Source: Cohaesibacter haloalkalitolerans
GTDB lineage: Bacteria > Pseudomonadota > Alphaproteobacteria > Rhizobiales > Cohaesibacteraceae
NCBI RefSeq assembly: GCF_003574655.1
Contig: NZ_QNUM01000003.1
Span: 496,001 to 560,000, forward strand
Direction of reading: 5' to 3'
Length of the DNA stretch: 64,000 bases
The notes beneath the pieces were generated by a model. The model had not been told where the DNA came from, did not search any database, and saw only the letters and a program-made list of their open reading frames with translations. The position numbers and the translations under genes were made by a program. Positions 19,093-27,348 of the stretch are shown here, piece by piece (the stretch's first letter is position 1; each line of letters begins with the position of its first letter).

Positions 19093-19727
19093 CAGTCAGC
19101 TCCACTTCCGGCACTCACCGGCTCTGCCGAAAGGGACGGCTCGATCTTGTGCTCGCCACGCTCGGGCACATTGCCATACAACGCATCCGTGGCCACGCAT
19201 TCCAGACGATAGCGCAGGCTGTCGACCTGACTGTCCAGAAGTGCATGAACGACCATGGCGACCAGCGCGATGACCATGCCTGCTGCGGTGGTGATCAGCG
19301 CCACCCAGATGCCGCCAGCCAGATCTGACGGGTTGACGGCATCGCCTGACGCCTGCATTGCCTGAAAGGCATCAATCATGCCCAGCACCGTCCCTAGCAG
19401 CCCCAGCAAAGGCGCAGCCGTAACGATGAGCTCCAGCAGGCGAAACCCGGTGCGGGCCTGCCTGAGAAAGCCGCGCACCGCAATCGTCACGCTTTCCTCA
19501 ATCTGTTCACGGCTGGCACCGGCAGCCTTGCGTTGCTCGATGTGGTAGCGCAAGTCCTGTGCCGCGCCACTGCGATAGGAATGCGGGTGCAGCAAGGCGA
19601 TCTGTACCGCCGACACAAGCGCGGTGGCCACCGTCAGGATCGAAAGCCCGGCCAGCGCGACAAGGGTCCAGCCGCCCATATCGAGCAAAAGCGTCCAAAG
19701 TTCAATGATCTGCTGCTTAAAGGCCAT
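19092..19727 (-). CDS. exbB: ExbB/MotA-family proton channel subunit
   Basis: A 211-residue inner-membrane protein with three helices: about 13-38, 100-130 (TAAPLLGLLGTVLGMIDAF, the family signature) and 145-170 (GIWVALITTAAGMVIALVAM). The TAxxGLxxA-like polar residues of helix 3 are present. I use ATG 19727, which has GGAGA upstream and overlaps the ATPase gene by 11 nt; earlier in-frame Met codons lack a site. It forms a pentamer around the two ExbD helices. Confidence 0.92.
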   Translation of the reverse strand: MAFKQQIIELWTLLLDMGGWTLVALAGLSILTVATALVSAVQIALLHPHSYRSGAAQDLRYHIEQRKAAGASREQIEESVTIAVRGFLRQARTGFRLLELIVTAAPLLGLLGTVLGMIDAFQAMQASGDAVNPSDLAGGIWVALITTAAGMVIALVAMVVHALLDSQVDSLRYRLECVATDALYGNVPERGEHKIEPSLSAEPVSAGSGAD

Positions 19728-20538
19728 GGGTTTCGTCTCCATCGAGAGGAACAAGGGGCGGTGTTCTGGTGTCGATCAGGCCGGTCGGTACAACGAAGGA
19801 CTGTCCCCCCGCCTCCACTTTCCTGATCTGGACGCCGTAGACTTCTTCCATCCGCCCCGGTGTCATCACTTCGCGGGCGCTGCCATCATCCAGTAGAACC
19901 CCGTCATTGAGAATGAGGATACGCTCACACCAGCGGCTGGCAAGGGACAGGTCGTGCAGTGAAACAAGCACCGTCTTGCCATTGGCAACGAGGTTTTTGA
20001 GGATCTGCATCAGGGCGATCTGGTGGGCCGGGTCCAGCCCGTTGATCGGCTCATCAGCAATGATTACACTGGCTTCCTGTGCAACCAGCCGGGCAATGAG
20101 AACCCGCGCCTGTTCGCCACCGGACAGGGCATCGAACGGACGGCTTGCCAGCGCCTCCAGCCCCATGACACTGATGGCGCGATCAACCGCTTCATTGTCC
20201 TGCTGCGATGCCCTCCCGAAGCCGCTCTGATAGGGCATGCGACCGAGCATGATGATGTCGCGCACCGCCAGTGGCCAGTGAACAACCCGCTCCTGTGGCA
20301 GATAGGCAACCTTGCGAGCCAGCTCGAGGGCACTCATCTCGTAGCTCGGCAGATCATCAAACATGATCTGCCCGGAGCTCTCGACCAGCCCGACAAGCGC
20401 GCGCATCAGCGATGACTTGCCCGCTCCGTTGGGGCCGATCAGTCCGATCAGCTCCGGCTGGTTGGAGGAGAAGGTCACGTGCCTGACGACCTGACGCTTG
20501 CCCAGTTTGACGCCCACGCCCATGCATTGGATTGACAT
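19717..20538 (-). CDS. btuD: Cobalamin/iron-siderophore-type ABC transporter ATPase (BtuD role)
   Basis: ATP-binding subunit of the inner-membrane vitamin B12 importer, 273 residues. Walker A GPNGAGKSS (about 36-44), Q-loop LPQERVV, signature LSGGEQARVLIAR, Walker B VIIADEPINGLDP and switch His in LVSLHDLSLA are all in place. The sequence type is the FecE/BtuD group. The start overlaps the permease stop codon (TGATG). Substrate is assigned from the locus: B12 riboswitch, BtuB and CbiZ. Confidence 0.92.
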   Translation of the reverse strand: MSIQCMGVGVKLGKRQVVRHVTFSSNQPELIGLIGPNGAGKSSLMRALVGLVESSGQIMFDDLPSYEMSALELARKVAYLPQERVVHWPLAVRDIIMLGRMPYQSGFGRASQQDNEAVDRAISVMGLEALASRPFDALSGGEQARVLIARLVAQEASVIIADEPINGLDPAHQIALMQILKNLVANGKTVLVSLHDLSLASRWCERILILNDGVLLDDGSAREVMTPGRMEEVYGVQIRKVEAGGQSFVVPTGLIDTRTPPLVPLDGDETHGL

Positions 20539-21536
20539 CAGACGATCCTCTTTCTGATCTTGATCAGCAGCCAAAGGAAGAAGGGCGCACCGATGATGGC
20601 GGTGACCACCCCGAGCTTGAGGTCTCGGTCAGGCAGCATCAGCCGGATGGCCAGATCCGCCGTGATCAGGAAGGCCGCCCCGCCCAGCGCGCTCACCGGC
20701 AACAGCTTGCTTGGCCGCGAGCCGACAAGCGGCCGCATCAGGTGAGGCACGATCAGACCGACAAAGCCGATGGCGCCGGCAACGGCAGTGGCAGCGCCGA
20801 CGCCCATTGCCGTCCCCATGATGGCCAGAAAACGTGTCCGCTTCATGTCGACCCCGATCGACCGCGCGACATCCGTACCCAGACTGAGTGCATCGAGCGC
20901 CCGTGCGGTCGACAACAGCATCACGCCACCGACGGCAATCAGTGGCACGGCCAGTTGCACATGCACCATGCTGCGATCCGTCAGGGAGCCGAGCATCCAG
21001 AAGACGATCTCAAGCGAGGCAAAGGGATTGGAAGTCATGTTGAGGGCAAGTGACGTGAGAGCACTGGCAAGCGAGGTGATCGCCACCCCGGACAGGATCA
21101 TCGTCAGAACGTCGGAGCCACGTCCGGCCAGAGACAGCAGCAGCAAGACCCCCAGCAGCGCCCCGATGAGCGCAGCAATCGGCAGCGCATAGGCAAAGCT
21201 GGTCGTCAGGCCGGAATAGATTGCCAACACAGCCCCGAGTGAGGCCGACGCAGAAACCCCCAGCACGCCCGGCTCGGCCAGCGGGTTGCGCAGAAGCCCC
21301 TGCAATACGGCGCCGGACAACCCGAGAATACACCCCACGAAGACGGCAAGAAGCGCACGCGGCAAACGGATTTCCCACAGGATGACCTTGTCTGCCTTGG
21401 CAAGCTGATCGCCATTGGCAACAAGACCATTCCATGGGTTGATCCAGACCTGCCCCACAGCAAGGGACAGGAAAAACAGCACCACGACCAGACCGATCAG
21501 TGCCAGCAAGAGCACCGGATATGAAGGACGCCCCAT
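20538..21536 (-). CDS. btuC: Cobalamin-type ABC transporter permease (BtuC/FecCD family)
   Basis: A 332-residue permease with about ten helices. Family blocks are LPRALLAVFVGCILGLSGAVLQGLLRNPLAEPGVLGVSAS in the first half and GAIGFVGLIVPHLMRPLVG, the ATPase-coupling loop, in the second. The first is quoted here only by its key turns LSGAVLQG and NPLAEP. The ATG follows the btuF stop by 3 nt. It works as a dimer with two BtuD subunits. Confidence 0.92.
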   Translation of the reverse strand: MGRPSYPVLLLALIGLVVVLFFLSLAVGQVWINPWNGLVANGDQLAKADKVILWEIRLPRALLAVFVGCILGLSGAVLQGLLRNPLAEPGVLGVSASASLGAVLAIYSGLTTSFAYALPIAALIGALLGVLLLLSLAGRGSDVLTMILSGVAITSLASALTSLALNMTSNPFASLEIVFWMLGSLTDRSMVHVQLAVPLIAVGGVMLLSTARALDALSLGTDVARSIGVDMKRTRFLAIMGTAMGVGAATAVAGAIGFVGLIVPHLMRPLVGSRPSKLLPVSALGGAAFLITADLAIRLMLPDRDLKLGVVTAIIGAPFFLWLLIKIRKRIV

Positions 21537-21539
21537 CCG

Positions 21540-22385
21540 CTATCGCCTTTTCTCTTTGTCCAAATAGATCCGCTGCAAGGCGGCAACCGCGTCAAGGGTG
21601 AATGGCCCGCCACAGATCCAGTGGGCCGTATCGACGGTGATCCGGCGCTCCGGTCCGAACCACGCATCAAGCGCCGGATGCCCAAGAACCTCGGTAGCGC
21701 GTGCCTGACCGCCAGACCATTGCGACCAGGTCATGACATAGTCTGGATTGTTGCGGATGAGGGTTTCCAATGGCATCTTGACGGAGCTTCCCACAAGCCC
21801 CAGCTCCTCACCCAGATGAAGAAACCCCGCAGCCTTGATCATCGAATGAGCAAGCGTGCCCACCCCGCCAGTGAAACTGTTGGGCTCATAGTCAGCCAAA
21901 ACCTTGCGCTCCCTGGGCTGCAACTCCTCGATCTCGGAAAGCCTCATGTCAAAGGCGTGAACAATCTGTTTTGCCCTGTCTTCCTGATCGAGAACCAGGC
22001 CAAGCCGCAGGATTTTTTCGCGGATGGTATCGAAGCCGCTATCGGGCGCGAACTGTTCTACCCTGACCCCGAGCCTCTTGAGAAGGGAAATCGTGTTGTA
22101 GGAGGTGTAGGTTCCGGCCAGAACAAGGTCCGGCTTGAGGCGGATCACTTCCTCCGCCTTGGCGTGATTGATGTGATAGTTCTTTGCCTGCTCGACCATC
22201 ACCGAAGAGTTTTTGTCCAGCGCAAGACTGGAAACAGAAAACAATTGCCCCGGACCAGCCACCAGCATGGCCAATTGATCGGTGCACAGATTGATGGAGA
22301 CGACGCGCATAGGACTCGCATGACTGGCCACAGGCAGAAATCCGCCCAAGACAAGCAGCGCCAAACAAAGCAGCGTCCGAACCAT
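21540..22385 (-). CDS. btuF: Periplasmic corrinoid-binding protein (BtuF-like, TroA/HelicaI-type fold)
   Basis: A 281-residue class III binding protein with a signal peptide (MVRTLLCLALLVLGGFLPVA, end near residue 23 at SHA). The mature start MRVVSINLCTDQLAML and the motif EEVIRLKPDLVLAGTYTS are the standard openings of the BtuF/FhuD group. It delivers ligand from BtuB to BtuC2D2. It is separated from btuB by 67 nt that contain a strong hairpin, so it may be made at a lower level than the receptor. Confidence 0.88.
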   Translation of the reverse strand: MVRTLLCLALLVLGGFLPVASHASPMRVVSINLCTDQLAMLVAGPGQLFSVSSLALDKNSSVMVEQAKNYHINHAKAEEVIRLKPDLVLAGTYTSYNTISLLKRLGVRVEQFAPDSGFDTIREKILRLGLVLDQEDRAKQIVHAFDMRLSEIEELQPRERKVLADYEPNSFTGGVGTLAHSMIKAAGFLHLGEELGLVGSSVKMPLETLIRNNPDYVMTWSQWSGGQARATEVLGHPALDAWFGPERRITVDTAHWICGGPFTLDAVAALQRIYLDKEKRR

Positions 22386-22408
22386 AAATCGTCAAACCCC
22401 AAAACAGG

Positions 22409-22440
22409 AAAAGGGACCACGCCACAATAGGCGTGATCCC
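22409..22440 (-). terminator. Terminator-like hairpin between btuB and btuF
   Basis: On the minus strand GGGATCACGCC pairs with GGCGTGGTCCC (11 bp with one G-T pair) around a 6-nt loop, followed by TTTTCC. It may partly terminate or stabilise the btuB message, lowering the expression of the inner-membrane genes below it. Confidence 0.6.
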
Positions 22441-22452
22441 GCTGAGTGTTTA

Positions 22453-24327
22453 TCAGAAGTCAGCTTTCAGACCGACATAGCCGGTGATACCGGCGGTGTT
22501 ATACCCGGCAACTTCCTGATAATTTTCATCAAAAAGATTCTGGATCCGACCATAGACCTGAATCTTGTCGTTGATCTGATAGTCAGCGCCGACATTCACA
22601 AGAATATAGTCATCAAGAGCCACATAGGTGTCAGTTCTGTCGGCAAAGATGCTCGAGTCAACAAAGGCGTGTGCCTTGCCGTCAAGGAACGCCTGAGACA
22701 GCTTCAAGGTACCGGAATGCTTTGGCCGACGCGATTCCTGAGCGCCGGATGGCGTCTTGGAATCGGTATAGGTGTAGCTGGCATCCACGGTCAGGTTGTC
22801 CGTAAGCTTGGCGGAAGCGGAAATTTCCACACCCTGCCGTTTGCTGACGCCCGTCTCGTTGGCATATTTGTAGGTGACTGAGCTGAAGATGATCTCATCT
22901 GTCAGACGCTGGTTGAAATAGGTGACATCAACCTTGAAGCGATCGTTGAACAGTGACTGCTCGATACCCGCATCCCAGCCGAATGTCTTTTCCGGCGACA
23001 GGTTGGCATTGCCATAAACCGCATTGTAGGTCTGATAGTAGGACGGAATGGCCGTACCTGTGCCAACGGAGCTGTGCAGCCGCGTTCCGGTGCCTTCGAA
23101 CACATAAGCGGCGTTGACATTGTAGGTTGCGGTGTCTTTGAAATCCTCGAAAATGTCATAGCGAGCACCTGCGCCAAGGAACAGGTTGTCCCAGAACTCG
23201 CCGGTGTAATCAAAGGCAAGACCAGTGGTGTCCCGCTTGCGTTCCGGGTCGGTCGAATAGGGATCCGTATAGCTTTCCGTTTGCCAGCTGACAGCCCCGG
23301 TCAGGCTGTGCTTGGCGTTGGCAAGGCTCGGCGTATCGAAAAACACCGTACCCTGATAATCAAGGCTCAGCTTGTCACTGTCGGACCCGTATTTGTCATA
23401 GCTGTTCGTCCAGGACGCATAGTCAAGCCCGCGCTGCGTGCTGCTGGAATACCGGGCGCGTGCCTTCTGCACGAAATGGCCATCCCACAGGGAGTGGGTC
23501 AGACCAAGACTGCCAAAGAATTCCTGCGTGTTGGCGTAAAGGTAGGGATCGTCCGACGGTGCCGTCGTGTAGGCATCGGCGTCAGAATTCTTGTCAACGT
23601 AGCGCAGGCTGGCATCGACTTTCAGATCGTCCGTCAGATCAGCATTCACCTTGCCGTTCAGCGTAATGTTGCGGTTGGCATCTTTTTCAGAGCCGGTCAG
23701 CGCTGTGTTGATGCCGTCGGTGTAATGGAAGGCACCGGAAAAGGCATAGTCGAACCGTTCCTGACCACCACGCACCTCGGCGCTGGTCAGAGAGCTGAGC
23801 TCGGTGCCGACTTCCTGTTTGACAGTAAACTTCGGCTTGCTGTTTCTTTCGCCCTTCTTTGTGATGATGTTGATCACACCAGACATGGCATGCGCACCGT
23901 AAAGCGCGCTCTGCGGGCCGCGCAGCACTTCGATACGATCAATGCCGACCGTCTCGAGGCTCGAGAAATCATAGGCACCAAGCGCAATCGCGGATGCTTC
24001 GATCCCATCGATCAGAACCAGCACGTGACGCGATTCGCCACCGCGGATGCGCACTTCGGTCAAGGCACCGGTCGAACCGCTGCGACCGACGGAAACACCC
24101 GGCACCAGCCGCAGGGCTTCGGCAACCGAATTGACATGACGGGATTCCAGTTCCTGGCTGGTGACGACCGTGTAGGACCGTCCGACTTTTTCTTCATCAA
24201 CGGGGTTCAGACCCGCAGAAATCACAACTTCACCAAGATCGAGATCTTCAGCATAGGCTCCAGTGGCACTGACAGATCCGATCATTCCGAGGGCGACGAG
24301 GCTTGCGACCCCAACTTTTCCTGACAT
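22453..24327 (-). CDS. btuB: TonB-dependent vitamin B12 receptor BtuB
   Basis: Outer-membrane receptor of 624 residues. It has a signal peptide ending at AYA (about residue 26), a TonB-box-like EVVISAG just after, a plug domain (about 40-160; RIRGGESRHVLVLIDG and VLRGPQSALYGAHAMSGVINI), and a 22-strand barrel ending in TGYVGLKADF with a terminal Phe for outer-membrane insertion. ATG 24327 is preceded by GGGAGA; the longer frame upstream is not needed. The cobalamin riboswitch in the leader identifies the ligand class. Confidence 0.94.
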   Translation of the reverse strand: MSGKVGVASLVALGMIGSVSATGAYAEDLDLGEVVISAGLNPVDEEKVGRSYTVVTSQELESRHVNSVAEALRLVPGVSVGRSGSTGALTEVRIRGGESRHVLVLIDGIEASAIALGAYDFSSLETVGIDRIEVLRGPQSALYGAHAMSGVINIITKKGERNSKPKFTVKQEVGTELSSLTSAEVRGGQERFDYAFSGAFHYTDGINTALTGSEKDANRNITLNGKVNADLTDDLKVDASLRYVDKNSDADAYTTAPSDDPYLYANTQEFFGSLGLTHSLWDGHFVQKARARYSSSTQRGLDYASWTNSYDKYGSDSDKLSLDYQGTVFFDTPSLANAKHSLTGAVSWQTESYTDPYSTDPERKRDTTGLAFDYTGEFWDNLFLGAGARYDIFEDFKDTATYNVNAAYVFEGTGTRLHSSVGTGTAIPSYYQTYNAVYGNANLSPEKTFGWDAGIEQSLFNDRFKVDVTYFNQRLTDEIIFSSVTYKYANETGVSKRQGVEISASAKLTDNLTVDASYTYTDSKTPSGAQESRRPKHSGTLKLSQAFLDGKAHAFVDSSIFADRTDTYVALDDYILVNVGADYQINDKIQVYGRIQNLFDENYQEVAGYNTAGITGYVGLKADF

Positions 24328-24517
24328 TGGATATTCTCCCAACGCAACCGCCACGCCCGATAAAGCGCCAACGGCATGCTATCTTTCGCCGCCGCCAATC
24401 CCCCGGAGACTGCGCAAACGCACAGCCCAGAGGGCGTGGAAACGGACAAATTGTTATGATGTCACCTCAACGGAAGGCCGCACCCTGACACACCCCGTAT
24501 CAAAGGTCGGGTGACAG

Positions 24518-24705
24518 ACGATGGCAGGTCTCCTGGCTACGCGGGTCTTCGCTGGATATTTCCCTTCCCAACGGCAAAAGCCAGTCAGTGGATCTTCAAA
24601 TATCAGCTTTCCGCTCACAGTTGCGGGGGCAGCCACGGTCTCGGACAAGACATCCTCACCGTGTTCCCTTTTCATCCGAATGGATCGTCGGAACCTTCGT
24701 CTCGC
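24518..24705 (-). ncRNA. Cobalamin riboswitch
   Basis: The minus-strand leader of btuB shows the elements of the B12 aptamer in order: a 5' stem region with GATGAAAAGGGAA, the ACGGTG turn, the core CCCCGCAACTGTGAGCGG, and the B12 box AGCCAGGAGACCTGCC at 24538-24523. There is no T-rich terminator between the aptamer and the start codon, so control is probably at translation. Binding of adenosylcobalamin should shut down btuB and perhaps the whole locus. The exact ends are approximate. Confidence 0.95.
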
Positions 24706-24710
24706 GGCGT

Positions 24711-24739
24711 AATATGTAAAAAAACTCTTGCGACGTCAA
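24711..24739 (-). promoter_or_regulatory. Probable sigma-70-type promoter of the B12 locus
   Basis: TTGACG (24739-24734) and CATATT (24716-24711) are separated by exactly 17 bp on the minus strand, placing a transcription start near the first base of the riboswitch. Confidence 0.6.
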
Positions 24740-24754
24740 CGCAAGCCGACAACA

Positions 24755-25120
24755 AAAGGTGACAGCCAATCGCCTTTCACAAGAAAGAATAAGGAATTGA
24801 GATGTTTGACAATATTTTGACATGTCATTCGCGGCCCGTTAGCGGTGCATAAACCGCCTTTCGTCCGACGAGGCCGCATCAGGGACGGGGAAGTCCCCTA
24901 CCCGCCAACAAACCGAAGAGCCCGCCAGAAAGCCAGAAAACCCAACAAGCGCAGGTTGATAGCAAAAGAGCCGACAGCCAAAACGACCCCCGGCTCCTGC
25001 CCCGATCGCAGACCCCCGCGTGCCGACAGATGCCGAGCAACAGGCCTGCGCCAATCACGCTTCAGGCACAAGAACAACAGCTGCCGCGCCTTGAAACGAT
25101 TTCAAGTGAGACGGTATGAA
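24755..25120. other. Intergenic region without a supported gene
   Basis: About 365 bp upstream of the B12 promoter and downstream of the cupin gene. On the minus strand a short frame ends at about 24901 in hydrophobic text (AVGSFAINLRLLGFLAFWRAL) without a convincing start or ribosome site, possibly the remnant of a membrane protein. A 17-bp palindrome lies at the cupin end. Nothing else was recognised. Confidence 0.5.
25090..25106. repeat. 17-bp palindrome CTTGAAA-CGA-TTTCAAG
   Basis: Perfect 7-bp arms around CGA, 15 nt after the cupin stop codon. There is no T run, so it is either an operator-like site or an RNA hairpin at the 3' end of the cupin operon. Confidence 0.6.
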
Positions 25121-25513
25121 TCAGGCGCCATACTGTTCATCGGTCACCGGGTCACCCCAGACATTGGCATCCTTGGAAGCGTCCGGAGCCTGCATGGCGA
25201 CATGCACCATGAAGCGGTTTGGCGCAGCACCGTGCCAATGCAGTTCATGCGGCTCGAAGAACACGGCCGTTCCTGGCAGCAGAACCTCTACCGGCCCCCC
25301 TTCCTTCTGGCACCGCCCTTCCCCTTCGGTCACATAGATCAGCTGACCGAGATTGTGGCTGTGCCAGTGGGTGCGAGCCCCCGGGGTGAAGTGAACATTG
25401 GCCGCATTGACGCGGGTGCCATCCGGAGCGCCCATGAAGTCGACATAGACATCGCCCGTGAACCATTCGGCAGGGCCCTTGAATGTATCGATACCATCGC
25501 GAAAGATTTTCAT
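25121..25513 (-). CDS. Small cupin-fold protein
   Basis: A 130-residue single-domain cupin. Motif 1 is GARTHWHSHNLGQLIYVTEGEG, which supplies two His and a downstream Gln/Glu-like ligand set; motif 2 is PGTAVFFEPHELHWHG with His. The metal is probably Mn, Fe or Ni. It is the second gene of a pair with the carboxymuconolactone-decarboxylase-like gene, 89 nt downstream of it. Such cupin/CMD pairs next to LysR regulators occur in loci for small aldehyde, quinone or aromatic metabolism, but the substrate is unknown. Confidence 0.88.
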   Translation of the reverse strand: MKIFRDGIDTFKGPAEWFTGDVYVDFMGAPDGTRVNAANVHFTPGARTHWHSHNLGQLIYVTEGEGRCQKEGGPVEVLLPGTAVFFEPHELHWHGAAPNRFMVHVAMQAPDASKDANVWGDPVTDEQYGA

Positions 25514-25602
25514 TTTATTGCCTTTTCATTCTTTTCATTGGTTTTGATTTGTATATTGGGAATTAACCGGAGCAACCGTTGCATTGCCGGTTCTGCCAGC
25601 CC

Positions 25603-25935
25603 CTAGCCTTCGACCTGTTCGAAAACCTGCCGTGCGATCGTCAGGGCGGTGTTGGCGGTTGGCCAGCCCGAATAGAAGGCCAGATGGGTGATGACCTCGA
25701 TCAGCTCTTCCTTGCTGACACCATTGTCGAGTGCCTTCTTGAGATGGAACGGCAACTCGTTGACCCGATAGAGGGAAATCAGACTGGCAACGGTAATCAG
25801 GCACCGCTCGCGCGTGGCGAGCCCCTGACGCTCCCAGACGTCACCAAACAACACGTCATCGGAATACCCGGCCAGAGCAGGTGCGATGTCACCAAAGGCT
25901 TTTCGGGCGGCGGAGAGTTTTTCTTCTTTTTCCAT
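25603..25935 (-). CDS. Carboxymuconolactone decarboxylase-like (AhpD-fold) protein
   Basis: A 110-residue all-helical protein. The core VWERQGLATRERCLITVASLI and the late HLKKALDNGVSKEELIEVITHLAFYSGWP are the conserved helices of the CMD family. The CxxC of AhpD peroxidase helpers is absent, which favours the gamma-carboxymuconolactone decarboxylase side of the family, where many members have other or unknown roles. Probably transcribed with the cupin gene and controlled by the divergent LysR regulator. Confidence 0.9.
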   Translation of the reverse strand: MEKEEKLSAARKAFGDIAPALAGYSDDVLFGDVWERQGLATRERCLITVASLISLYRVNELPFHLKKALDNGVSKEELIEVITHLAFYSGWPTANTALTIARQVFEQVEG

Positions 25936-26116
25936 CAGTCATTCTCACATGTGGTCAGGCGGGAGATGGTGCCACTTGATTGGCAAGTGGCATGGAACAA
26001 GGCGTTCCCCAGCATCAGCCATCTCCGTTCGCTGTTTCGCTGAGGCTACTATAGGGGATGGCCATTTGTGTCTGTAGCTGTTAAAAATGGAAATCAGTTT
26101 TAAGGACAGCTTCACA

Positions 26117-27019
26117 ATGACAAAACCGAGCCTTGATGATCTGGCCGTCTTTCTGGCCGTTGACCGGGAGGGGAACTTCACCCGAGCCGCCGCCAAACTC
26201 GGTGTCTCGCCTTCCGCTGTCAGCCAGACCATCAGGGGACTGGAAGAGCAGCTCGGCGTCCGCCTGCTGACGCGATCGACACGCAGTGTGACGCGCACCG
26301 AAGCCGGCGACAAACTGATCGCCCGTCTTGCACCGATGTATGACGAAATCGACACGCTCATCGAGGAAGTCGGCAGCCTGCGCGAGAAACCCGCAGGCAC
26401 AGTGAGAATCACGGCGGATGAAATCGCGATCAAGCAGGTGCTCTGGCCCAAGCTGAAAGATGTCCTGCACGACTATCCCGACATCACCGTTGAGCTGATC
26501 ACCGATTACGGATTGACCGACATTGTCGCCGAACGGTTCGATGCCGGCGTAAGGCTGGGCGAGCTCATTGCATCTGACATGATCGCGGTTCCGATCGGCC
26601 CGGAAATGCGCATGGCGATTGTCGCTTCCAGCAGCTATGTCGCCCGGACCACCGAGCCGAAGCATCCCCGAGCCCTGACACGGCACAATTGCATCAACCT
26701 GCGCCTGCCGACCCATGGCGGTCTGTTCGCATGGGAGTTTTCCGAAAACGGTCGCGAGTTCCGCATCCGGGTCGAGGGCCAGATGGTCTTCAATAGCGTC
26801 GAGCGGATTCTCGAAGCGGTGCTCGATGGCTATGGGCTGGCACAGCTGCCGCTCTGTCAGGTCCAGCCCTATCTGGAGAGTGGCGCGTTGGTCGAGGTGC
26901 TGGCCAGATGGTCCGAACCCTTTTCCGGCTACCATCTCTACTACCCCAGTCGCCGCCAGCAGACGGCAGCCTTCCGGGTGATTGTCGAAGCATTGCGCCA
27001 CAGAGGCAAGGACGGATAA
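26117..27019 (+). CDS. LysR-family transcriptional regulator
   Basis: A 300-residue regulator. The winged helix-turn-helix is at about 5-62 (LAVFLAVDREGNFTRAAAKL, then LGVSPSAVSQTIRGLEEQL), followed by the linker helix and a two-lobed inducer-binding domain that begins GTVRITADEIA. It is transcribed away from the CMD/cupin pair, the usual arrangement for LysR regulators and their targets. ATG 26117 has AAGGA upstream; an ATG at 26087 has none. The inducer is unknown. Confidence 0.92.
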   Translation: MTKPSLDDLAVFLAVDREGNFTRAAAKLGVSPSAVSQTIRGLEEQLGVRLLTRSTRSVTRTEAGDKLIARLAPMYDEIDTLIEEVGSLREKPAGTVRITADEIAIKQVLWPKLKDVLHDYPDITVELITDYGLTDIVAERFDAGVRLGELIASDMIAVPIGPEMRMAIVASSSYVARTTEPKHPRALTRHNCINLRLPTHGGLFAWEFSENGREFRIRVEGQMVFNSVERILEAVLDGYGLAQLPLCQVQPYLESGALVEVLARWSEPFSGYHLYYPSRRQQTAAFRVIVEALRHRGKDG

Positions 27020-27348
27020 CGTCAGAGCGCTTCCGGCGCTTTCGTTTCGGGTCAAGGCGCGCATGGAGCAGCCTCCAACGGCGCCCGACACCGAACATCA
27101 ACGGAGCCGCGCGAACAAAAGTCTTGAAAAAGCCAACATTGTGCTGTATTCAACCGGCTCTTGCCCGAGCGTGGACGATAGTCTCTATATCAGCGGCGCA
27201 AGATTTCTTGCAAACAATCTTGATGATTGTTGCCGGGATGAACCCGATACGGGTCAAACCCCATAGGCAGCTTTTCTGCGCAAGCTTCCCCCTTTTGAAA
27301 GTCGAACGTCATTGCTCGCTGCAATCCTGCGCGACCAAGCAATGGCAT
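27020..27348. other. Leader region of rhlE
   Basis: A 329-bp gap. Just after the LysR gene a short hairpin AGCGC-TTCCG-GCGCT followed by TTCGTTT may be a weak terminator. The frame of rhlE stays open through the gap, but its translation lacks helicase character and has no start with a ribosome site, so it is probably untranslated leader. Confidence 0.5.

Noticed and set aside
24845-25606. A 253-codon plus-strand frame running through the intergenic gap and antisense to the cupin gene
   Set aside because: It has no ribosome site, a very basic composition in its first half and overlaps a well-supported cupin gene.
26908-27348. N-terminal extension of RhlE by 147 codons
   Set aside because: It overlaps the LysR gene in another frame and lacks helicase character; the Q motif comes just after 27349.
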